The position numbers were made by a program, and so were the translations under genes. The notes under the pieces were generated by a model. That model saw nothing but the letters and a program-made list of their open reading frames with translations, was not told where the DNA came from and did no database searches. DNA of 64,000 bases from the NCBI RefSeq assembly GCF_020740795.1, contig NC_067282.1, positions 130,257,132-130,321,131 on the forward strand, written 5' to 3'. This stretch comes from Apus apus. Lineage: Eukaryota > Chordata > Aves > Apodiformes > Apodidae. How positions within the stretch are numbered: the first letter of the stretch is position 1; every line of letters begins with the position of its first letter. Positions 37,201 through 49,200 of the stretch are shown here, piece by piece.

Positions 37201-40200
37201 GATGAGGCTTTGAGCAGCCTGGTCTAGTGGGAGGCGTCCCTGCCCATGGCAGGAGGGTTGAATCTAGATTATCTTTAAGGTCCCTGCCAACCCAAACCGT
37301 TCTATGATTCTATATGTAGTTCAGTTGGACTTAGCATAGCTTATAGAAGAAGAGGTGGGCACGTGTGTCTTGCTGCCTGAGACTTTCACTGGACTGTTTT
37401 TTCCTCATTTTCTTACTGTTGGGTCTCTGACTGAAGATGTTTCTCTTCTGACCTGAAGCTATCACTGCTCAGTCCCAATCTTGTGTGGTTCTTCAATGAT
37501 GTCTTGGTTTCTTCAGCAAAACTTGAATTACTGAGTCTATCAATCTTCCTGCTGTCACATGGATGCAGGAGGCAAAACCCATCATGCTTGTGGCCGTGCT
37601 CCTGATGCTTGAAGCCTGAGAGTTAGGTCAGCCCTCTGTTGTGCAAGTCATGTTTTCTGGTGCCTGGAGGAGGTGATAAGAACCCAGGGTCATTAACCTT
37701 CAAGTAGTAGTTATCATTCCTTGTGTGTGAGATGTTTTAAGCAGATCTGTCTTGATAGGCAGACCAAAAAAACCAAAAGACAACTAAAGAGCATTTTTTC
37801 CACTTGTATTATTCAGATATTGATAAAAAATTCCTACTGTAGATTGATGGAAACAATCAAAATGTTCAGTATTTGTGAGTCAATAACTTGGAAGTCTCTT
37901 CTGTTTGGGTTGTTTTGCGTTATTAAAGTGCTCTTGTAGTTTTGTAACTTAAAATGTAGACATAAATATATATATATATGTGTGTGTATCTCTTCAGCTA
38001 GTTGAAATATCCAGAAGAAACATTTTCAGAGCAAACATATTTTCATTATTGAAATCATAACTTTTGACAACTCTGAAATGTTTCTGAAAGAATCTTTTGA
38101 GTTGAAGCCCATCCCATTTTGTGAAAACAGTTCTGGTGATGTTTTTTCTATTTTAAAAACTGGAATAATAATATATAATTGGAGTATGTTCAACAAGTCC
38201 TAACTTCCTAGACCCTGCAGCAGGGTGAGTTTAACCACTTTTTTCTCCTTGGTTGAGGGAGAGGAGGGATCAGCTGTTCCCATGGCTTTGGTGGCTGGAG
38301 GACTCTACCCTACCTTCCTCAGCTCCTGTGTCTTTGGCAAGGGCCACAATACAGAGGAAGAGAATATATACTATGGACTAGTTGTCTGTAACTTTGGCAA
38401 CAAATAATTATGTTACAGAAGTAGAATTCAGATTTTAGTAAGGGCATTTTACCAAATTTTCTGCAGTATTTCACTTTTGGAAGTAATCAACCATCAAGTG
38501 ACAATGTCATAACAACATGAGAATATTATACCAATTTACTTCTTTCTTTAAATTAGTTCCACTAAGCCAGTGCAAATCTGTGGGATGTATGACTTGATGG
38601 TTTGAGGAGGCAAACTTTGCTTTAGCTTAAATTTGTGCCTTCAGCTAACCTGAAATAAAGCGTATCAAGCTGATTAAGTGTTCACATGTTTCCCCTTTTT
38701 TTCCTAAATTAACTTGTTATTAAAAAAAACACATTAAACCTGAGCAGATTCCTTGTGTAGTCAAGGCTGTGTTGTGCTACATGCTTTTCTGTAGTGAAAG
38801 AAAATGGGAGGCACAATAAATGTTACTACTAACTTGGTGCCTACCTGAAAGTTGTTATATATTTTGACACCTTATTGCTGAGCATGTTCTGCCAGACCTT
38901 ACCAGTTTTCTGTGACAGGTTTTATTGGAATTGACACACTTTGATAAAAGGTTTGCTTCCAGGTATTTTGCTTTCTGAGGAAAAGGAATGATCTTGGAAA
39001 ATTTCTAGCAAAGTCCAGCTCTGCCCAGTGCTCTGTGCTTGTTATTATCACCCAGGCCCTCGTTAAATCTGATTTTGCCTGTTCTTTTTTGTTGTTATTT
39101 TTTTTCAAATACAGAAAAATTGGCTGACCGTAAACTGAATGTGGCAGAAGTGACACAATCTGAGATTGGCCAGAAGCAAAAGTTGCAGACAGTCCTAGAA
39201 GCTGTCCATGATTTGCTCCGACCCCATGGCTGGACAATCAAGTGGAACGTTGACTGTAAGACCTCTGTTGAGCTTTCTGTCTCAGCTTTGCAGGCAAGGA
39301 GGGTATGATAATCACTAGGATGATCATATCCTCTGTGATGCAGTGTGGGTTTTAAATGACTCATTTATTTGTGTAGAGGGTGCTGCCACATCCATATATG
39401 GATTGTAACTGGTACCTTCTTCTGTGGTTTTGTTTAAGGGCAGATGTACATGGCTATGGGATTATTGAAGTAATTTTTTCCTTTAAGGGTAGGCTTTCAT
39501 TAGAAGGTTTTTGTTTGCTTCCAGAATTTTGAATCCCTGCAGATGTGAAAAATGTTAGTCATTCAAGTATTGGAGGGTGGTCTAACACTTCAGGCCACCA
39601 CAGTGAGAGTGAAAGGATCCTACATCCTACTGGAGGATGCAGCCTCTTCCAGGCTAAGCAGAAAGTGCCCTCAGCCTGTTGCAGTCTCAAAGTAAGAATG
39701 GAACTTGAGAAGTCCCTTCACCTAGATAGTGGGTGGGCTTGCAGCCAGGAAAGCTTGTGTTAATACTTTGGAAGCCTGCTAAAAGCATCATTCTCCAGTA
39801 TTCTTCAGTACAGCGGAAGGTGAGTGATTGAGTCTGTCTGTCTTCATTGACTAGAGAAGGAGCTGAACTGTTTGGGCTCCTAAGTTAGGCATTTAACTTA
39901 AAGGGAGCATTCAATCTAGGCTTTGTTACCTGTAAAACTGTATTGTAGAACTTGTTAATTTAGGTAAAAGAGGAAGGAGGATTAAAAAAAAGACTTTACC
40001 AAAGACATTTTTCACTGCTTTTTTCCTGCCTTTTTATCAGAGCTATTTGTTTTAAAAGAGGACATCAGTATTCTTTGATTTGCTTCATTTTCCTTGTTCC
40101 CTGCAGCAATCCATGGCAAGAATCTGATTTCCATCCTTCACCTTCTGGTAGCTTTGGCAATGCATTTCCGGGCTCCCATTCGACTGCCTGAACACGTGGC

Positions 40201-43200
40201 TGTACAAGTGGTAGTTGTACGGGTGAGTATGAACTCAGAAGAGAAACTGATCAGAACAACCACTATTTCTCACTCTCCTTTTGCAGTACTGGGCTCATCC
40301 CATCCATTGCCACTCCATCTCTTGTCATTTAGAAGATTCTTGTCCCAGTTGTTTAGTGAGTCCCAGTCCTGGGAAGGCATTTTTGGTGTGCTTAAAGTGA
40401 TCCTGAGGGCATTACGTCTTTAACATGTTTGGGACCACCATTTGCTACTGCAATATCCAGCTAAAAACATGTGATGGGATTTTTGTATAAGAGAGAGCTG
40501 TGTCTGTAATGTGTGGCACTTTAGTAAAAGGGTTTTACCATGCTTTGTTGTTGTTGTAGAAAAGCCATTGAAACACAAACAGCATAGAAAGGAGTTTCAG
40601 CATGTAGAATCTCCATAATCTGGGAAGCCTGTTACTGATGTTTTTCCATACTGACTTATTATGCAGACTTAGACACAATGTTTTCTTTGGCATGCTAACA
40701 GATTTTCATTATTTCTTTCACAGCCTTGTATTTTTGTTAGCTTTCCTCAGATATGGAGAAGAGGTCTGGCATGAGGACCCCTGACTTATCCCCTCCTGAC
40801 CTAGATATTGCTCTAGTTACTCCTTTCTCTTCTTGGTGTTGACCATTTCCTTTCACTCTACAAAGACACTACTTTCAGAGCCTATGTACTCTTGGTTTTT
40901 ATCTTGCCTTCTGTACCCACTGAAGCTCCTGTAGCATGGAAACCCAGCTTTTCTCAACAGCTGTTGAAACACCAGGCAGTGCTTTTTCCAGCTGGCACTC
41001 TGATCATGCTGTCACTGTTTGCTGTGGTGCTCAGTGCTGTTGTTGCAAGGCAGGCTCAGCTGCTGGCAGCAGGCTGTGGAAGGCTTTCTGTGTATGCCAT
41101 TTACTGTTAGAGCTGTCAGGCTGTAGAAGGTTTCCTTTCAAGAATAAAGAAGGTAAAATTATCTTGGACTCCGTGTTGCAAATGTGGATCCCCTTACAAG
41201 AAGCGGTTGCATGGTGGTTGATTAGGCAAGCCTCATTTTGCCTTACAGTTAGATAATGCCATTTTCCAGGCTGCCTGCCTGAATGCTCTAGAGGTGCAGG
41301 GTGTGATGTAAAGGATGTAAATTGATGGATACTCCCTGGCTCACAATAAATGTATGTATTATCTTAAAAGAGGTGATTTTGAACTGCTTTCAGGCTGCTG
41401 TAGTTCTTTCAAGAACAGTGAGTTAGGTATAAAGGTACGTGAACGTAAATAGGAGATTATGTTTACATTTCTTTTGACTGTGTTGGAAACTTAAGGAGGA
41501 AAATGTGAATGTAAAAAAGGTGGTAAACAGTCCTCTGATACCCTGATACTAGAAATCTTCTGCCCAATACAGTGAAGTGTCTTCTGTAACTGGTAAGTCA
41601 GAAAAAAAACCCCTAAGTAAAGAGGTAAAGCCTCCCTTTACTTGTCCTTAGTTCAATCTTCAGGACCCTCTCTCTACCTCTGTGCAGGGAGAAGGCTGTG
41701 GAAAAGGTGTTTTCACAACTTTTTCCTGTCGGAGCAATATAGGGAAGACACCAACCAAAAGCATCTGGTTCACCAGAGTCCTTGCATCTTGAGACTAGAC
41801 AAAGCTGAGGTGAAGACAGGTTGAAGTGAAGGCTGACAGAAACTAGGGAAAGAGAGAAAAGATAAAGAGCAGCTCTTGGGTCCCCAACGGAGTGCCTGAA
41901 GATGTCAGAGCAATGGTACAATGAGAGTTAATTTAAGTTCAAAAGGCTGCAAGCTTTTGCTCTTGGACCTAGAGCCTGGAGTCCTGGAGATAGTTATGGC
42001 ATCTGCTGGCTTTGAGCCTACCTGAGCTGGCCCCATGCAAGAGGAGGCTTGTCTCAGCCCCCTATCCCACTGTTAGGTAAAGCTAACAACTCTTCAGCTT
42101 TGTTTATTTACATGGGAAGCAAGGCACAGTATAAACCAAAGCATGTTTCTTCTGGAACAATAACCTTTGCCTTATAGTTTGGTACATTGAATTTTTGTAG
42201 TTCAGCATCCATAATCTGGACTAAAAATACATCCTGATTCAGTAACGTAGGTCTCTTTAAATGGAGATAACTTAGCTTTTGTGATACTGATGACAAACAA
42301 AAGAATGGTAGTGAAGTTAATGTTACTAATCCAAGTAGGAAAACTATTAAGATTATTATTATAATTATAATTATCAATTGATTGTTAAGTGATCTCTTAT
42401 TACAGATTTCAATGATGATTAGGGTTCTGTCAGACTAGAGCACAATTAACCTTTCTGGTCTGAGAGGTCTTAGTTTAAATGCCTCTTCTTGCTTGAATAT
42501 GCATATAAGGGGATTAATCACCAGTTTAAGTGACTTCTTTGTAAGCTTTGCAGAATTGACCCCGCACGCAGAAAACCTTGTAAGATGTTGTGGGAGTATT
42601 GCACAAGAATACACCCACACGGAAATTTAAAAAACTAGTTAAGTCTCACTTTCATGGGTGACTTTGGCACTTAGGATTATCATTATCAGGTTTGTTAAGC
42701 TGTCCTTAACACTGTGCAGATGCCTGAGGTGCATTTTGCCCAGAGGGGCTGAGCTTACGCTATGAAAATAAGAGTCATACTGGTTTAGCAAGTTACTGCT
42801 TAGCCAAGTTGTGTGCATTTCCATAGCCCATCCCAGAGCAATGCAGAATATTGTGTAAGTGTTGTGGGCCTTTTCTTCTCTAATTTTTAGTGTCCTTCTC
42901 CATAAAATGAGATAATATTAAGACAATAGTGTGCTACTTGGAAGATATCTATCAACATCTCCACAGACTGGTGATTCTGCCCTTCCCTTAAATTCTTCTC
43001 TTCCTTTAACATCTTGAGGTGTCAGACTGAGACTTCCCTAAGCTGCTGTATTTTTTTTTAATTCAAAACAGTTAATTTAGATTCTAAGAAAGATCTGTAT
43101 CTGTCAAACAATACACCCTCCTATTTTGCTCCTGCATTGTGTAGTTTGCTCAGAAGCCTACAGAATTTTTGGAAAGAACTTTCTGCTGTGCCTTCCCTGG

Positions 43201-46200
43201 CAGGAAGAACCTTTGCCTATCTATTTGTCTGTCAATATTACCTGGAACAACTACAAGACTAACCCAGCAGAGAAACACTTCTGTTTATATTATTTCCTAA
43301 TGGAAAATAAGGCTGTGAGGTAACCCCTCTCAAGAGCAGAGTTCCTGAAACCTAGTTACTTTCAAACCTTTTTAATACCAACCTTCAGAACTGGTTTTCT
43401 TGGTGGCTCTTGTGTGAAATAGAAAATTTTGTAACCATGGCAATGTATGACCAAGTTATACATCATGTCCTAGCAGAGCAAGGATTTAAGTGGGTCTTCA
43501 GTTAAGATCCTGTTGATAGCTGCTGCAAGTGCTGAGTTAGGAGTTTAAGATGATACATGTTTTAATACTGGTGTCACTCAGCATGTGCCTGTTATTCCAG
43601 GCCTCCTCAGTGAGGGCAGGGGGGAGAGAAACTTTGTGGTTTCTGTGTGTGCTTCCAGTGAGACTTGAAAATCCTGAGAATTTCCTTCTAGCTGATTCTA
43701 CTGCCTGATGAGGAAGAAATAACCTAATTCAGGAAAACAAAACACTCTCAGAAGTAAGAGTAAAAATTGTTCTTAAGGCTTATTGCTTTGGTTGTTTTTA
43801 GAAGGCTCAAGAATTGAAGTTTTTGCACTTAGCTTTCCCCATCCTTATTTTAAAAATTGCAGTGTGTCTCACCTTGGTGGTTCTGGGAGATGTGAGGTAT
43901 TTTTACAGTAATTCCCTTGAAGTCTGAGTTGCGGACTGAAAGGTCAGAGGCAAGGTAGGATGAAGAATAAATGTCTGATGGCAACGGTGCAAGGAATCAA
44001 AGTTTTATCAAAGAATGACATTTGCTTTTGGATTACAAGCCCAAAGGATTTAGGCTTGCTGTGTGAGCGACATGCTCAGCTGCCTTGGAGGCGGCTAGGC
44101 AGAAATGCTGCCATTTTTCACCTGTTGGGGAGTCAGTATTGGCATCCACTCCTCTTTCTTAACAGGCATTTTGAGGCATTCATCACCAGTCACCATTTAC
44201 TGAGTTTTTGTTCACAGTTTGGAGTGTCTTCTCCCTGAGGTACGTGATGTCTGGAAGGTCCAGAAACCTGTGATAATAAAGCAGAGACGTGGTGGGATGG
44301 AATACAGACAACATTGTTTTGTATGCAAGAAAACACTGCCCTGTCAGATGCTTTCCTCATCCATGCTGTCATCCTGGCTTGTTCCACCAAACCTTCTGGC
44401 GCCGTTCCTGTAGCTCCCTCGGGGGAGCAGGATGAGATGTGTGCATGATAGGGAAGTGAGGGGCTGTGAAGACAAGGCCAGCTGGCAGCTCCAGCACAGG
44501 GCCCAGCTCGGGGAGGGAGCTGTAACAGCACAGCCCACGGCTTCTACCGTGCTTTCAGCCAGGCTCCCTGGGGGTGGCTTGAGAAAGCAACACTGCCTCC
44601 GTTTCGTTGAGTAGGGAGCAGAAGGGCAGGAGTTCCTCTTACTGGTTTTTCTATTTCCATTTTTATTCCTTAGATTGCTTCTGGGGAAGGACGTGTTTCT
44701 CTTCAAAGCCGTTCTCCCTAATCAGTTCTTGGTTGAGGTTCGGCTGGTGAAAAATTATTGAGATGACATATGTGTATGAAACTTGTGCCTAGGGGGTGGT
44801 TCCCCTGCTTACCTGAGCTAGCAGTTTCATTAACCCTGCTGTAAGTCATTCTGACAGACCTGGTTCCTAGATGGCTGCTGAGATTTGAGCTCTTGTGTCA
44901 GCTTTTTTAGTACAGAGAAGGGAAGAAATAAATTCCTTCATTCAGGCATAAGGCTCCATCCCATAGTTTTGGAAGGGACCTCCAGGGGTGCTAAGAAAGT
45001 TTTTGACTTGGGTAAAAGCTCTTCCAGCCTCTAAGAGGCACATGCTGTATCTCTAAAGCTCTGGAGAGGCTCAGAAATGTTTTCCCCCACCTGTGTCAGG
45101 GGGCTGTGTCTTAACAGAGCCGAGGAAGCTGTTATAAAGCTGTTTTGCAACTGAGTCTCACTGCATGCCTGCTCTCTGTTGGGTAGGAGACTTCTTATTC
45201 ATGCAGAAAATTATCCCAAGAAGAGTAAACCCTGTAACAGGGAAATACTATTTATTGTGAAATCACTAGTTGGATTTTTTATGCTCCCTACATTTCCTTG
45301 GTGTCTGTGTTCCCGACAGGCATGTGGCTGGTGGCCCCAGTAACATGCCTGCTTAGGAGAGCTGTTCTCATGTTCTCCAGTGTGTCAGAGCTTTGCTGAC
45401 ACACTGGAGCCCTGGTCTGAGTGCAGCCACCCATGTTATTTCAGCCCTAGACCTCAGTGGAGAGCCCTGTTGCTGATTGTGTCAAATTGTTGGTTGACAC
45501 CATGACATGAACAAGTGCCCTTAGGGAATTTACGACTGGGCTCACAAACTCGCTGTAAGTTGTATTCCAGGCACGATGTTGACTCTGGTCTCAGGAGGAG
45601 AATTGTTAGCAAGTTTGTTGGCTGAAAATATCTGCATACACACACACACATTTCCCAAACATCCATTTGGTTGTCAGGCTGATAAATGCCACTGTTCTGG
45701 GAGTGGGCCCGTCTGTGTCGGCTGTTTCACCTCTACAAAATGTAACTAGCACGCTTTATCCTGTTTTCTCCTCGGGGATTTTGAAAGATGCTGAATGCTG
45801 CAGAGCACCTCATGAGTTTCTCATTTACTAATGCTGTCTCGCTTTCTAACTCCCTTTCCAGAAACGTGAAGGCCTCCTTCAGACCACTCATGTTACAGAG
45901 GAGCTGACGACTACGACAGAGTAAGTATAAAATGCTTTGGCTTCGGAGCGTGTCTGTGGTGCGTGATGTGAGATTATTTACAAGGATGAAAGAGAGACTT
46001 AACCCTCCCCCCTAAAATTTGCTATATTAACAAAATCCCTTAATGTGGTTGTTCTGGTTTGAGCTTTTTTAAGTATATAGAAGTAACTTGGTCTTTTGAA
46101 ATAGGTTACAAAGAAGAAAAGTGTCTTGACATTCTTGTGTTACAGAAGCTTTCAGTGGAGTATTTCATTGACAGTAACCTTTGTGGGCCTTCTTTTTCCC

Positions 46201-49200
46201 CCCCTGCCTTCTAGAGGTAGCCATATATAACTAATTTCTGCCCAATGCTGTTGCCTTTTTCAACTGAGGGGCTCATATAGATATTTTGAGGAGGAATTAG
46301 TTTGACCAAAGGCATTTCTTTGAAACCCTCTCAAAACTGAAGTGATACCCTACTTAAACTGTAAGGAGAGATAAGCTCTGTTTTCAGTAGTACCTCAGGA
46401 CAAGAGCTCAGCAAAAACAAATTAAATAAATAAACATCTTCCCTCTCCATCTTTTGCTACAGATTACTTTTCTTTATGTTTTTATAGTGCTTTTTATGAG
46501 GAGAAGGCTAGACATGCACTTTGGCTGCAAATAAAAGCTGTTTTTCCTTTGTGTGGCCTGAAGGCAACTCTTAGAGGGACTTACATGAGCCCTGCTTCAG
46601 TTTATCAGTGTGTTGGCTCCCTGTAGAGTTGGCTCAGCTTTCCATGACTGAAAATAAATGAAGTACCATGTGGCTAGCTCAGTGGGGAAGGTCTTTTAGA
46701 TGGAAATGCTCAAAAATGAAATCATAATATCTCTGTGTGGACATTAAAGATCTCATGGTGGTTTTTGTAGGAGCAGAGCTCAGCCTCAGGTTTCTGGGCC
46801 AAAATTCCTCCCCTCACTCCTGGGCTCTGGAACGATGTAGTTAGCTTGTCCTCCCCTTCAGATGTGGTTTTTAAGAGGTAATCTGCAGAGTGGGGTTTAG
46901 TAATTTTTTAGCAAGAAAGATGTTTACAGACTTGCATGTGTGTTTATACGTGTGTTTTATGAAGTTACTTGGTATTACACAATATGAAGAGGTTTGCTGT
47001 TGCATACCCAAAGGTAAGTGTAGCTATGGAAAATGCAATGATCAGCAGGATCCAACATTCATTGAATACTTTCAAATTCCTTGGTGCAAATCAGGGCCTG
47101 AGTCTCAGCTGATAAACATCTGCATATGTCTGATGATGTCGCTGTGTATATAAATCATTTGTGGCAGTTTTATTTACATAATATCCAGATCTGATGTATG
47201 TTTTCTCTCTTCAGAAGAAACAAATTAAAGTCTGCTAGATAGCCTCGCTCCTGAGCTCTGTGCTGTAGTATCTAATGACTCTATTTGTGGAAAACACACA
47301 AAGAAGTACTTTTGTTCGTTCTCTCTTCATCGTAAAAATAGTTCTGCACAAGAAATCACAATTATGTGCAGAACATATTTATGCATTTCCATTCATTTAA
47401 AATGTATCTCCCTGGCATCATTGGTGGTCTGCTGGGGACGTTGCTGCAGCACGTTGGGTCAGGTCTGTGACATGCTCAAGCTCCTGTCTTGGTAGGAGTG
47501 GTTAGCCCTCAGCATCTGGCAGGAAAGGCCCATTAAGCCCATGGCCTTGCCTTTTCAAAGTGATTATTCATGAACTAACCCTATCTTTTTGAATGCTCTG
47601 ACTTGCAGGATGATGATGGGAAGATTTGGTGAGTAACAAAGTTGACTCTGACTTTTTTGTGTTTATTTATGTCATGCACAGAAATCTTGTCTATTATTCT
47701 TCATTAGATCAAGACAATGAATTGAGCAATTCCATAGGGTTGAAATGTACCGTGGGGACAGGTTTTGTTGCTCCACACAGATATGGAGCCTAATGTGTAG
47801 GACCAGATCATCCAGTATAACTTCCTGTGCTCTCTAGACTGGTCTCCATTGATTTGTTTTTGGTTTTAAGTAATGAATGGTGGAAATGCTGCACAAGGCA
47901 ATATTTCCTAGTCCTGTTGTTACTGACTTTCAAGTCAAAATCCTTGCAACCTCCAGCAATAAGAGTTACACCTTCTTGATAATGTGACCATTTACTTTAT
48001 ATATAAATAAATACATGGAAATTACTGAAGTAAAGGTGTATGGCATGAGGTCAAAGACAGCTCAGTTTATTTGTCTGCTTTCAGTGACCAGTCAGCAGCC
48101 CTCTCTAATTCCTTTGTATGGATTATCTTCCCCTCCTCCATGTTCACTAGATTTTAGAGTTTAGACCTTACCAACCATAGATCTGGTATTCTAAACAAAA
48201 CCCATTTCTTTTGGTGCTGCTGCCAAGAGACTTCTCTTTTTGCATTTAGTTTTGTTACTGGCATTAAGTCACTACTCGCCAAAGAGACGTGGGCTCCTGT
48301 AAAGGCCTGTGTGCAATGAAGAACAAGTAATTTAGTTTCTCTGTTCTCCGGTTATAATATGTGAACGTGACCATTTCCCCTCTTGCAGAACATCTTCATT
48401 AATAATTAAAAAGGTACTAAAATGTGTTCTGTAAATAAAAATTATTTGAACTTGGAAAAACTGTTAAAAACTATGTTTAAAATTTTATCAGCTTAATACT
48501 CAGACACTTTTCCAGCATTTTTATGTTTGGTTTTTTTTTAAATGCAACTACAATTGGTCAGATTTCCAATTTTTTCATGTTTTCCCTGATGGTGACAGTT
48601 GTCATAAAAAAAAAAAAACACCTCAGTGTTTGGAAAATTTCAGCCCAAAGCTGCCAAAATGTGAAATGTTGCACTAATATAGTACTTTTTTAGTAGATTT
48701 TGGATTGGATTAGATACTGTTATATGATGCTTTGAAGGTCTAGACATAATTTAAAACTTCATATTGTACGTAAGCTTTGCTCTTCATACAACACTGAATG
48801 AGATTCCACTCATGTTCAGTTTTAAGCTTTACTGAAGTCAGGAGTATTACGAGTAATTGTAAATTAACCAAATGACAAATTTTGACCCTGAGTGGTGGAT
48901 GCAACCATAGCTATCACTTTAGCTGTAGTGCACCAAAACCAGGCGATGTTTCAGTGGCTCATTTAAGTTAGGATTGAAGCATAGTCAAAATCTGTGTTTC
49001 GTTTTAGTTTTTCTTCCACTTACATATTTTGTGTTCCAATTATTGAGTGGAAGAAAAGGGAAATCAGTGAATTATCTCTTAATTTTCAGTTACCTCTCAA
49101 ATTTCCTGGGGAATTTGCTCGAGCATTTAGTTAGTCACCAAAATACAGTGATAACTTTTAGCTTGAGTCTCTGTTACCTGGATTTCTGAGAAGGACCTTT

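Larger units (their letters stand above)
36007..39114 (+). other. PARVB: PARVB intron 4 (3.1 kb)
   Basis: GTGAGT to AATACAG. It holds a frame open from exon 4 to TGA at 36177, the 12-bp hairpin at 36215, the CR1 copy at 37.2 kb and a (TA)n(TG)n repeat at 37.97 kb. Confidence 0.9.
40223..45861 (+). other. PARVB: PARVB intron 6 (5.6 kb)
   Basis: GTGAGT to TTTCCAG. It holds an AT-rich self-complementary stretch near 42345-42380, the 14-bp hairpin at 45375, a short AC tract and a possible CR1 scrap at 44.95 kb. Confidence 0.9.

Noticed and set aside
40223..40423. Open frame continuing past exon 6 into intron 6
   Set aside because: The donor (GTGAGT) is strong and the added residues resemble no parvin; ordinary read-through.
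42345..42380. AT-rich near-palindrome (ATTATTATTATAATTATAAT)
   Set aside because: Simple low-complexity sequence; the Ile-rich minus-strand frame over it is an artefact of the repeat.
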